The notes under the pieces: generated by a model
What the model saw: the letters and a program-made list of their open reading frames with translations, nothing else
Told to the model about the DNA's origin: nothing
Database searches by the model: none
Source of the DNA: Microcaldota archaeon
GTDB lineage: Archaea; Micrarchaeota; Micrarchaeia; Norongarragalinales; UBA97
Assembly (NCBI GenBank): GCA_016194335.1
Contig: JACQBR010000015.1
Location: 1-64,000 of the forward strand
Direction of reading: 5' to 3'
Length of the DNA stretch: 64,000 nt
Program-made: the position numbers and the translations under genes
Shown: in pieces, positions 9,029-16,817 of the stretch
Layout: each line of letters opens with the position of its first letter
How positions within the stretch are numbered: the stretch's first letter is position 1

Positions 9029-9267
9029 GTGATGTTTGCGACCTTCAAAATAAATATGTGCCTTAAATTAAAAATTTCCCGAACTAGAAGGGAATGCTTG
9101 CACAACTCTATAGGCGGGAATAGGCTAAAAACGATTCTTACTAACCCGGAGAACGCTCTTAAGGATTGCGGAAGGGGGAGGGGCACATCCGCTGGCGGTT
9201 ATTTTGCGCATTCGCTCAGAGGCATTCCGTTCGTCTTTTAAGCACGTTTTTGTTTTAACTACCTGTC
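9029..9267. promoter_or_regulatory. Divergent promoter region between top6B and the 9268 gene
   Basis: This 239-base gap holds a minus-strand TATA box for top6B (about 9045-9054) and a plus-strand TATA-like CTTTTAAGC at 9235-9243, about 27 bases before the ATG at 9268. The middle contains AT-rich TTAAATTAAAAATTT at 9062-9076. No coding frame with convincing composition was seen. Confidence 0.45.
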
Positions 9268-10212
9268 ATGCCACAACCAAGAAGACTGTTCGACCAAGTT
9301 GTTTTGAGGGGTTTGCCCAACGGTCCTTCGGTGACCATCTGCGGCTTTTCCCACGGCCTTCCCGGCGCGCCGGTAACCGCGTCTCGAACTGTAAGCAAGG
9401 AACTTTCCAAAGTGGTCGGCGGCACGGTTCGCCAGTATTCGCTTTTGGAAGGCTTCCACATGGACCATATCAAGGAAATGGTTGCCGATTTTTCAGAGGA
9501 AGACGAGGCTCGCCAACTTGAGCTTGATTACATCGGAAAAGTTTTGGGCGGAATATCGAAAGACGCATTGAACCACTCCGAGCGCGCTGAATTTCTCCAT
9601 CCTCTCCTTGATTCCGCCGTTGACCAGGACTTCAAATACGCAGACTCGCTGCACGAAAGGATAGCCGAGGCGGTAACCGCAGAGCCGGAAAAAGGAGTCC
9701 TCGCTTCCGAATCCACCAAGGTGACGCTCAAGGAGATTGACGATTACAAGACGGAAATTTCGTCAATTCTAAGAAGAAAATTCCCGCGGGAGGAAGGAAA
9801 GATAATGGATTTCGTGGAGGGAACCACGACTTTCCGCAGCCTCCTCATGGCAAGGGCCGCATTGCACCGGGCCGCTTCCATCGGCGGCAACGTCGTGCTT
9901 TTTTGCGGGTTTCAGCACCCCGCCGAGATAAGGCGGTTTCTTGAAAATCCCAAGTTCCTAGACTCTTATGTTGAAAAACTCAAGGCCGAACATCCCCGGC
10001 TTCATTATTTTTACGAGATGGCCGAGGGCAGCCACGCCGCCATAGCAGAGCTGTTCGAAAGGCATTCTCAAAAAGTCGAGACTGGCCAAAGAAGGGATTT
10101 CCTAAGGTGGCTGGCCCACGACGTGCAGCTCCACCAACTAATGCAACTTGCACAGAACAAACAGTTGCTTTACCAATTCGACATGCGCAGGTTTACTCGC
10201 CAGATGGGATGA
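9268..10212 (+). CDS. Unknown cytosolic protein with two GxxH motifs (TraB/Tiki-like?)
   Basis: A 314-residue soluble protein without signal peptide or membrane segment. Two GFxH motifs stand out: CGFSHG near residue 30 at the end of a hydrophobic strand, and LFCGFQHPAEIRRF near residue 214, also at the end of a strand (GGNVVLFCGF). Paired GxxH motifs on strand ends are the signature of the TraB/PrgY/Tiki/ChaN superfamily, where the histidines bind metal. Overall similarity cannot be judged here, so this is a suggestion only. The middle is helical and rich in charged residues. The start is supported by a TATA box giving an almost leaderless transcript. Convergent with the next gene. Confidence 0.5.
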   Translation: MPQPRRLFDQVVLRGLPNGPSVTICGFSHGLPGAPVTASRTVSKELSKVVGGTVRQYSLLEGFHMDHIKEMVADFSEEDEARQLELDYIGKVLGGISKDALNHSERAEFLHPLLDSAVDQDFKYADSLHERIAEAVTAEPEKGVLASESTKVTLKEIDDYKTEISSILRRKFPREEGKIMDFVEGTTTFRSLLMARAALHRAASIGGNVVLFCGFQHPAEIRRFLENPKFLDSYVEKLKAEHPRLHYFYEMAEGSHAAIAELFERHSQKVETGQRRDFLRWLAHDVQLHQLMQLAQNKQLLYQFDMRRFTRQMG

Positions 10213-10236
10213 GCAGTTCATCGTCTGTTTTTCTAC

Positions 10237-11285
10237 CTAATGGCTTTGCTTGTTTTCCGCCTCGTTCCAAATCAAGCCGTTTTTCAGGGGGACGCCCGAA
10301 ATGTCGGCAAAAACCTCCACTGATGTAGTTCCATCACCGTCTGCTTGCAGAGTTGCTTTGGAAAAAGCCGAAATGTCGCCAGTCACCTTGTAAAGCAGGT
10401 CGCCTGGCTTTTCCTTACTCGTGGGATATGAAACGGGGATTACAAATAGCGCTGCTGGCTGAATTTCAGATATCGTCTTGGGAAAGGTTGGTTGTGGGCC
10501 TTCAAAAACCTGCGTCTGCTCTTTGGCCACTTTCTGCCTGAGCTGGCCAATCCTTTCGGAGGAACTGATGCCCTGGTCATTAAGAAGGTCCTGAATCTCT
10601 TTTCGGAACCCTTCGGCATCTTGGGCCCGGAGTGAGATGAGCTCCGCTTTCTTGGCCTCAGAAATTTCCCGTTCGAGAACTGTCTTTACCGCTTCAAGGT
10701 CAAGCTTGGGGTCCGTGATGACTACGAACATGGCGCCAACCTCGCTTTTCGAGCCGCTTTCGAGGCGTATGCCCTTCTTCTCCGTAGGATTAAGTGAAAA
10801 ATCCCGCACTACGACCTTGAAACCAAGAATTTTGTTTGACGATTCGTCGGCAAAAAGAAGCTCCTTGCCCCCGGCGGAAATTTCGTCCGGAATGATTTCA
10901 AGAACGCGAAAATTGACTTGCTTGGTTCCCTTGTTTTCAAAGCTTATTTGTTCGATTCTTCCAAAATCCCCAGTTTCCAGGGTGTGGCTCAAGGTAACTA
11001 CAGAATTTCCAACCCGCACCTCGTCCTCCAACGCAACCTTTGCAGGCTCTACCGCAGCTGATTGCGATGTGGGTTGGCTTTGGTCACTTATTGCACCACC
11101 TTGGGCATTCTGGGCTATTGAGGAGATGGGTGTTGCCGAGACGTCTTTAGACTGGCTTGGATATAACGGAAATTGGATTAGTCTGAATTGGAATGCTGCG
11201 AACAGGCCAGCGCCCAGAATGAAAATAACTAGAAAAAAGAGTAGTCCCCTCCCCCCCGGGTTTCCTCATCTGGACGCTCGTACAT
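10237..11285 (-). CDS. Membrane-anchored unknown protein; start disrupted by a frameshift at a C7/G7 run
   Basis: Open from 10237 up to 11265 (about 340 codons), with an N-terminal transmembrane helix (GLLFFLVIFILGAGLFAAF), a Ser/Gln/Pro-rich linker and an extracellular domain of about 250 residues with beta-strands and a long helix. No ATG, GTG or TTG exists in this frame before the helix; the first is a TTG at 11031, which would delete the anchor. ATGs at 11285 and 11269 lie in the other two frames and would join this one if the C7 run at 11251-11257 were 8 or 6 long. A TATA box at 11311-11319 places transcription start at about 11288, favouring 11285. Family not recognised. Confidence 0.6.
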
Positions 11286-11343
11286 GAGATGAGAATTCTA
11301 GGCGTCCGATGCTTAAATACGCTCTACATCCCAAAACTTATCT

Positions 11344-11889
11344 TCAAATCCTCACTCCCATCTGGCGCGCCTCGCGCTTGCGCTTCTCGTTTTCCAAGTA
11401 TGAGTAGACGCTGGTGTGCTGCCTGCCTTCAAGCAATTGGAGAATCGCCTCCTTCGCCGCGCGGACTTCCTCAAACCCGCCCAGAAGCCCGACAATCGCG
11501 TCGTCGCCAACGGCGATTTTCGCCTCGCTCAGGTCCTCAAGCGCCTTTTTTGCCTTGCCTTCAGTGCCGATGATGCGCGCCTTCTGCCGCATCACCCCCC
11601 GCCCGTTGCCGTGCATTGCCTGCTCGAGGTCAACCTGCTCGAGAAAAAACTCGTCCTTGAGGAGCTTGAGGGCGTGCCTGGGTTCGAAGCCGAGGCCAAT
11701 TGCGCGCAAAACCTGCTCGGAAGCCCACTCCGCCTCGGGCGGGCCGTCCACTTCCACGTCGGCAAACTCGCCTTCCTTGGAGCGTATGAACACCTCGACG
11801 CCCGCAGCCTCCTGCAGCTGGCGCAGGGCCGCGCCCCCGTTCTTCTCCAGCTTCGCCACGCGCTTGGCGGGAAGGATAAATGCCCTCAT
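11344..11889 (-). CDS. Archaeal Dim2/Pno1-type KH-domain protein
   Basis: A 181-residue RNA-binding protein with two KH domains, homologous to eukaryotic Pno1/Dim2. It is thought to bind the 3' end of pre-16S rNA during small-subunit maturation. The first KH covers about residues 5-75. The second carries the GxxG-like loop ARIIGTEGKAKKALED, followed by GDDAIVGLLGGFEEVRAAKE and the characteristic C-terminal tail LEGRQHTSVYSYLE. It lies 55 bases downstream of the RIO1 kinase in the conserved archaeal order aIF1A-rio1-dim2, which links it to ribosome biogenesis. Complete length. Confidence 0.92.
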   Translation of the reverse strand: MRAFILPAKRVAKLEKNGGAALRQLQEAAGVEVFIRSKEGEFADVEVDGPPEAEWASEQVLRAIGLGFEPRHALKLLKDEFFLEQVDLEQAMHGNGRGVMRQKARIIGTEGKAKKALEDLSEAKIAVGDDAIVGLLGGFEEVRAAKEAILQLLEGRQHTSVYSYLENEKRKREARQMGVRI

Positions 11890-11944
11890 TTCTCAAAAAG
11901 CAACTCCAAGCGAACTTGTTTCCAACCAACAATCATTTCGTGCC

Positions 11945-12709
11945 CTATGCCTTAATTTTCCTTATGATTTCTTCCGCAGTGGCGCCCTTCACCCCCAGCT
12001 TGGCGAAGTAGTCGGCAACGTGCTGGCAGTCGGCCTGCAGGAACTCCTGCGAGCGCGGGTGGGCGAGCATCACGCCTTGGGCCCAGTCGATTATGCACGG
12101 CGTTTCGAGCGAGTCCTTGTCGAGGGAGATGATGATGTTGTACGGCGAGAGGTCGGCGTGCACCAGCCCCGCCTTGTAGAGCTTTTTCATGAACGAAACT
12201 ATTTTTCGAAAAGTCTTTTTCGGGTCGGAAAGCACCACGTCCTGCAGCAGGGCGAAGGGGACGCCGTCCCAGCCGAGGAATTCCATGATGATGGTGTTCT
12301 CGCGCAGGAGAATGGGTTTTGGCACGGCCACTCCCGCCTGCGAAGCGAGGTTGAGGTTGGCGAATTCCTTAGATGCCCATTCCTTCACCATCGACCGCGG
12401 CCGCCTGTCGATGTTCTCGAATCGCGGGTCGCCCTCGATGTAGCGGTTCATGTGCCTAAACGCGGTCGTTTCGTACTTGAACACCTTCACCGCCACGAAC
12501 TCCCTCTTGGGAGTGGTGGCGCGGAAAACGACGGCTTCCTTCCCGCTTGAAACCGAGTAGTCCAAGCTTGCAATCTTCCCGTTGTTTATCATCCAGATGA
12601 TGACGTCGATAGTCTTGTTGTCAAGGGCCTTGCCCGTAATCTTGTTGCGTTCCTTGAACGGCTTGTCCTGCCGGTCGGGCAGCTTTTTCTTCCAGAGTCG
12701 CATCGGCAT
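11945..12709 (-). CDS. rio1: RIO1 serine/threonine protein kinase
   Basis: A 254-residue atypical kinase/ATPase that acts in late maturation of the small ribosomal subunit. The RIO domain shows the ATP-binding lysine in FVAVKVFKYE, the flexible loop (TTAFRHMNRYIEGDPRFE), the hinge (IIMEFLGWDGVPF), the catalytic loop LVHADLSPYNI, and the metal-binding aspartate in CIIDWAQGV (the equivalent of DFG). A basic N-terminal tail precedes it. It sits between aIF1A and the Dim2-type KH gene on the same strand. Confidence 0.95.
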   Translation of the reverse strand: MPMRLWKKKLPDRQDKPFKERNKITGKALDNKTIDVIIWMINNGKIASLDYSVSSGKEAVVFRATTPKREFVAVKVFKYETTAFRHMNRYIEGDPRFENIDRRPRSMVKEWASKEFANLNLASQAGVAVPKPILLRENTIIMEFLGWDGVPFALLQDVVLSDPKKTFRKIVSFMKKLYKAGLVHADLSPYNIIISLDKDSLETPCIIDWAQGVMLAHPRSQEFLQADCQHVADYFAKLGVKGATAEEIIRKIKA

Positions 12710-12836
12710 GTTTGGTTATCGCTATCATTATGGATTCAATTAGGATAAATAGCGCAAATATGCCCCGGCCAAGATAAGGGGAGGGGGTTTTACGCTGCTG
12801 TCTTGGGTGGAGTCGCGTGCAACGATTTCGGCATCC

Positions 12837-13223
12837 CTACATCTTGAGAATGCCCCTGCGCTTGAGCGCGTCTACCTGCACGTTGGTGTAGCGGTACACG
12901 AGGTCGCACTTCTCGTCGCCCTGCACTTCCCACGGCTTTACCAGCACGTAGTCGTTGTCCTTGATCCAGAGGCGCTTGCGGATTTTTCCCGGAATGCGGC
13001 ACATGCGGTCCTTGCCGTCCTCGCAGTGCACCGTGAGGTGGTTGCCGCCTTTCAGCTCGATGACGGTCGCGAAAATCTCCCGCTCGTTGCGCCGCGGCAT
13101 GCGCAGGCGGATTTCCGGCATGGGCATTCCCGGCATCGGCGGCGGGGTTCCCGGCTTGGGGGTGGAGTATTTCGCACCGTAATCGTGCCTTTCCTTCCAG
13201 CTTAATTCCTGAGGCGACGGCAT
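12837..13223 (-). CDS. Translation initiation factor aIF1A
   Basis: A 128-residue OB-fold protein that binds the A site of the small subunit during initiation. The S1/IF1-like core is clear (FATVIELKGGNHLTVHCEDGK, then the CRIPGKIRKR segment). The residue run LWIKDNDYVLVKPWEVQGDE is typical of archaeal and eukaryotic eIF1A. Its N-terminus is longer than usual by about 25 residues and rich in Pro, Met and Gly (PGTPPPMPGMPMPE). It heads the aIF1A-rio1-dim2 run; the aIF2-beta gene lies upstream. Confidence 0.95.
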   Translation of the reverse strand: MPSPQELSWKERHDYGAKYSTPKPGTPPPMPGMPMPEIRLRMPRRNEREIFATVIELKGGNHLTVHCEDGKDRMCRIPGKIRKRLWIKDNDYVLVKPWEVQGDEKCDLVYRYTNVQVDALKRRGILKM

Positions 13224-13349
13224 GTTCTCAATTCTCCGCTTGTTTTATTTTCGTAGGGGTTTATTTCCAAAGAACTTTTTTTTTCTTCAAAAAACCATTC
13301 CGCAACTCTTTCCCGTGTTTTTTTCTGAAAACATTCGGTAATTTTTCCC

Positions 13350-13757
13350 TCACGCCCTCACCGAGCTTTTCGCCCCGCACGCCTGGCACTTCAGCGCATA
13401 GACATTCCGCTCCACCTGCGCGAGGTCGGTGTCGGGCCTTCCGCATTCCTTGCAGAGCACGCGGTCCTTCACGTACGAGGCGATGCGGTCGTTGATGGGC
13501 TTGGGCCCCACGCGGCCCTGCAGGACGAGGCGGTTGCCTTCAAAAGCCCCGGGGATGGCGAGTTCCTTGAAGAGGTATTTCGCCACTTCCTTCGGGTCGC
13601 GGCGCAGGTGGGAGCAGATGGCGTCGAAATTGCGTATGGTCGTCTTCGCCCCCACTACCGCCACGTCGGCAACCGGCAGCTCGAACCTCTCGCCGGAAGT
13701 CTTTTTCTTGGGAAGCTTGGAGTACAGGTCGTTAAGAAGGGAGTCGTAATCATCCAT
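13350..13757 (-). CDS. Translation initiation factor aIF2 beta subunit
   Basis: A 135-residue subunit of the aIF2 heterotrimer that delivers initiator tRNA. It has a short N-terminal helix that contacts the gamma subunit, the central alpha-beta domain (TTIRNFDAICSHLRRDPKEV, then GAFEGNRLVLQGR), and a C-terminal zinc ribbon with two CxxC pairs (VLCKECGRPDT and ALKCQACGAKS). Length is normal. It lies between the OB-fold gene upstream and aIF1A downstream, separated from aIF1A by a 126-base homopolymer-rich spacer. Confidence 0.96.
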   Translation of the reverse strand: MDDYDSLLNDLYSKLPKKKTSGERFELPVADVAVVGAKTTIRNFDAICSHLRRDPKEVAKYLFKELAIPGAFEGNRLVLQGRVGPKPINDRIASYVKDRVLCKECGRPDTDLAQVERNVYALKCQACGAKSSVRA

Positions 13758-13784
13758 AAAGAATCACTTTTCGGGGCGGGTACG

Positions 13785-14255
13785 TCAGAGGCCCTGCGCG
13801 TGGCTTCTTTTCCTCAACGCGGTCCTGAGGCAATGGACCGTTTCCCAGTTGGGGTCGGCAAGCGGAAAGACGCTTTCCGCGGAGAGGAACCGCTCTTGGC
13901 TCTCGCGCAACTTTCCAACGATTATGCAGTCTTCACCCTTATTAATTCCTTGCAGCGCGCGCGCGCCCTCCGGAGCGTAGGCGCGCACGGCAATGCTTCC
14001 CGTGCCGTCAAAGAGGAAAAGCCGCGGGCCGTTTTGCGTTTCTTCCTTCCCGATTACCGTGCCGCACGCTTCAACGCGGGAGAACCTCTCCCCGCCGCTG
14101 TCCACGAAGCTCGCCTCGCCCTCGAGGCTACCCCTTACGAAGCTGCCCGCCATTATCTCCGCAATCTCCACGCACTTTGCGGCATCGCGGTTGCGGAATG
14201 GCCTTGGCTGCGTTTGCGCCTGCTCCTCGGGTTTGGCCATTGTTTCCTGCTGCAT
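13785..14255 (-). CDS. OB-fold nucleic-acid-binding protein
   Basis: A 156-residue soluble protein. The centre has a typical OB-fold of the tRNA-anticodon/RPA type: VEACGTVIGKEETQNG, then LFLFDGTGSIAVRAY, then CIIVGKLRESQERFLSAESV. The N-terminal 25 residues are Gln/Pro-rich and probably disordered. Such stand-alone archaeal OB proteins often bind single-stranded DNA or assist RPA; a specific role cannot be assigned. It lies 27 bases upstream of the aIF2-beta gene and 44 bases downstream of the presenilin-like gene, so it may be co-transcribed with either. Confidence 0.75.
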   Translation of the reverse strand: MQQETMAKPEEQAQTQPRPFRNRDAAKCVEIAEIMAGSFVRGSLEGEASFVDSGGERFSRVEACGTVIGKEETQNGPRLFLFDGTGSIAVRAYAPEGARALQGINKGEDCIIVGKLRESQERFLSAESVFPLADPNWETVHCLRTALRKRSHAQGL

Positions 14256-14299
14256 TTCGGCGGAATTACCTCAAATGGGATTTCAAGCAAAAATAACTC

Positions 14300-15163
14300 C
14301 TAAAACTTCAGGTAGGCCGCGAGTTGCACGAGGAGGAGCGCAAAGAGCGCGCCGAACACGAGGGGAGGCAGCGCCGGCCAGTATCCCTTTCGCTTTTCCA
14401 GAAGGTAGAGCATGAGAAAGAGCCCCGCGAGCGAACCTACGAAAGCGGCTGCCGCGTGCACTGCGGAAATCTTGAGGCTGCTTACCAGGAGCATTGCGGG
14501 AATGACCAGGTCGCCAGTTCCCAGCTCGATGGATTCCGGCTCTCCCGCCTCCCTTGGGGTGCGGTGCAAAGTCGCCTCGACAAGCGCCCTGGCTGCGTTC
14601 CGCCTGCGCTCCGGCTGCCTTCTCCTCTTCGCAGTGAGCTTGATGGAGAAACCCGCATTGCGCTGGCTCAGTTCCCTCGCGAGCGTAATCATGTGCTTGG
14701 TGTAAAACACTGCAATCACGTCGTAACCGCCGAGGATGCTGGCGAAGATGATTGCGGGAAGGATGTCGAGGCTGCTGCCCAAAAGCGCCCCCACCACCGC
14801 GGCGGAAAAAAGCAGGAGCACCGTGCGGGTGGAGGGGAAAAGCACGCGCAAGACCACGATGAAGCCGCCGAAGAGGAGCGCGAATACGGCCGGAAGGGCG
14901 AGGAGGGCGAAGATGGTTGCGGAGAGAAGTTCGAGGAGGAGCTCGATTGCGTAAAAGAGGAGGTTGCCCTTGTAGAACTTGAGTATGAGAAGGAGGACGA
15001 GGGCATTGAAGAGAACATACGCGAAAAGAAGCGGGGCGTTTTGGAGGTCGGCGGGGTTTTCCACTATCGAGACGCTTTGGGAGATGAACTGCCAGCCGAC
15101 AAACGCGGCGAGGAGCTGCACTAGGACGAACGAGCCGATGATGAGCAGGGTTATTGTGCGCAT
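14300..15163 (-). CDS. Presenilin / signal-peptide-peptidase-type intramembrane aspartyl protease
   Basis: A 287-residue nine-helix membrane protease of clan AD (family A22-like, archaeal presenilin homologue). The catalytic aspartates lie in the YD motif (LGGYDVIAVFYTKHM) and the GxGD motif (ELGTGDLVIPAML). The PAL motif is present near the C-terminus (WPALPPLVFGAL). A basic cytosolic loop of about 50 residues separates the two aspartate helices. I start it at the ATG at 15163: a TATA-like TTTTTAAT (minus strand, about 15190-15197) lies about 30 bases upstream. It probably cleaves transmembrane segments such as leftover signal peptides. Confidence 0.92.
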   Translation of the reverse strand: MRTITLLIIGSFVLVQLLAAFVGWQFISQSVSIVENPADLQNAPLLFAYVLFNALVLLLILKFYKGNLLFYAIELLLELLSATIFALLALPAVFALLFGGFIVVLRVLFPSTRTVLLLFSAAVVGALLGSSLDILPAIIFASILGGYDVIAVFYTKHMITLARELSQRNAGFSIKLTAKRRRQPERRRNAARALVEATLHRTPREAGEPESIELGTGDLVIPAMLLVSSLKISAVHAAAAFVGSLAGLFLMLYLLEKRKGYWPALPPLVFGALFALLLVQLAAYLKF

Positions 15164-15304
15164 TTCGAATAGGGAGGTAAGCCCGTTCGCAATTAAAAAC
15201 CAGTCGGATTGCTCTGGATGGGAAACGGGGTGGGCGGGTTGCAACGTTATTAATTCGGTTGCCGTAATCTTTCCGCAGCCTCATTATTCTTGGTGATTAT
15301 TCGA

Positions 15305-16486
15305 ATGTCCTTCAAGGAAATCCTCTCAATCCCGGGCATCAAGGCGGTTTTCTTCACCCTCTTTATGACCGCGTTCGGCTTCGGCATAATACTTCCCCTC
15401 CTTCCGTTCTACGCCCTCGCCCACGGCGCGCAGCCGTTCCAGCTGGGGATGCTCACCGCCACGTTTGCATTGATGAGCATCCTTTTCGGCCCGGTGATGG
15501 GAAGGATGGGCGACCGCATAGGCCGGAAGAAAGTGCTGCTCATCGGCACCACGGGGTTTGCGGTTGCATACGTGATTTTCGCCTTTGCAGATTCGCTTGA
15601 AATGCTTTTTCTCGCGCGCGCCATCGAGGGGATTGCCGCGGCCGGGATTTTCCCCTCGTGCATCTCCCTACTTTCCGACCTCACCAGCGAGAAGCAGCGG
15701 GGCATGGCGATGGGAATGGTTTCCATGGCTTTTTCCTTCGGCCTCATAATCGGCCCGTCCTTTGGCGGGGTGACCGCGGCGATTTCCGTGAGGGACGCCT
15801 TCCTGCTCGCGGCGCTTTTCGCCCTTCTCAACTTCGCCTCCGTCGTGCTGCAAATCCGCGAGCCGAGGGAAAAGCGGGAGAGCCGCGACATTGCGCAGAA
15901 GGAAGTCTCGCTCCTCTCGCACATCTCCTCGCCCCTGCTCTTCCTATTCCTCTCCACGTTCATGGTCGCGTTCATGATAGGCGGGCTTGACGCGACGCTC
16001 GCGCTCTACACGGGCGAGAGGATGGGCTTCACCTCCGCACAAGTTGGGCTTCTCTTCACCTACGTAGGGTTTCTCATCCTCGTAATGCAGTTCGTCTCAG
16101 GAAATTTCGTCAACCGCTTCGGCGAGCTTGCCCTCATCAGGGCGGGCTTTCTCCTTTCGGGGTTGGGCTTTGCGCTTCTCGTCTTCACGCACGACTGGAT
16201 TTCCATCCTCGTCCCCCTCGCCGTTTTCGTCGCGGGCAACGCCCTTGTCTTCCCCTCGGTCAATTCCCTCATCACAAAGAAAGTGACTGGCAAGCGCGGG
16301 GCGGTCCTCGGCCTCGTCTCGTCCTTCCAGTCGCTGGGGCAGTTTGTCGGCCCGCTTCTCGGCGGTTTTCTCTACGGCCTGCACCACGAGTGGGCGTTTG
16401 CGGGCCTCGCGGCCGTTATATGGGCGTACTTCCTCATCTTCCACTTCGTTGGAAAAAGCAGGCTCATAACGAGCGCTGCCAAATAG
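15305..16486 (+). CDS. Major facilitator superfamily transporter
   Basis: A 393-residue, twelve-helix secondary transporter. The loop 2-3 signature is clear (GRMGDRIGRKKVLLIG), and helix 4-5 has the pattern ARAIEGIAAAGIFP typical of drug:proton antiporters of the DHA1 (TetA/Bmr) type. The second half repeats with GNFVNRFGELALIRAG. Substrate is unknown; drug or metabolite efflux is likely. The ATG at 15305 is preferred over a TTG at 15290. A TATA-like GTTATTAATT at 15246-15255 lies upstream. It is divergent from the presenilin-like gene. Confidence 0.88.
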   Translation: MSFKEILSIPGIKAVFFTLFMTAFGFGIILPLLPFYALAHGAQPFQLGMLTATFALMSILFGPVMGRMGDRIGRKKVLLIGTTGFAVAYVIFAFADSLEMLFLARAIEGIAAAGIFPSCISLLSDLTSEKQRGMAMGMVSMAFSFGLIIGPSFGGVTAAISVRDAFLLAALFALLNFASVVLQIREPREKRESRDIAQKEVSLLSHISSPLLFLFLSTFMVAFMIGGLDATLALYTGERMGFTSAQVGLLFTYVGFLILVMQFVSGNFVNRFGELALIRAGFLLSGLGFALLVFTHDWISILVPLAVFVAGNALVFPSVNSLITKKVTGKRGAVLGLVSSFQSLGQFVGPLLGGFLYGLHHEWAFAGLAAVIWAYFLIFHFVGKSRLITSAAK

Positions 16487-16575
16487 CGATGTGAAGACAA
16501 TGCGGGCTTTCGCTCCCTAAAAATCAGCCAAAACTGTTTATTGAGCTCAAGTCCCTAAGAGTCTAGGCGGTCGAT

Positions 16576-16788
16576 ATGGATCCTATTGATTCTGACAACG
16601 AATGGCTTGCGGCGCATCCTGAAGTGCTTAAAGAGCATATTGGCGAGCGGATAGCCGTTGCGCAAAACAGGATAGTCGCAAGCGCGGCCACGGGAAAGGA
16701 ACTGGCGAGCAAGACCGCAAACCTAGGCCTTTCCAGATGCCTCATTTTCAAAGTTCCGCGCGAGTCTGAAAACTTCAGTTTGCTTTGA
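16576..16788 (+). CDS. Small DUF5678-like protein
   Basis: A 70-residue acidic protein with the pattern WLAAHPEVLKEHIGERIAVA, a conserved strand IVASAATGKELASKTAN, and a final strand LIFKVPRES. The order (target residue pair, GxxIAVxxxxIVAxxxxxxE, then FKVP) resembles the short DUF5678 proteins common in archaea, whose function is unknown. A TATA-like TGTTTATTG at 16532-16540 precedes the ATG by about 35 bases. Convergent with the MCM gene, 29 bases away. Confidence 0.6.
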   Translation: MDPIDSDNEWLAAHPEVLKEHIGERIAVAQNRIVASAATGKELASKTANLGLSRCLIFKVPRESENFSLL

Positions 16789-16817
16789 AAATGGGCTTGC
16801 ATTGGAGTTCTGGGAAT

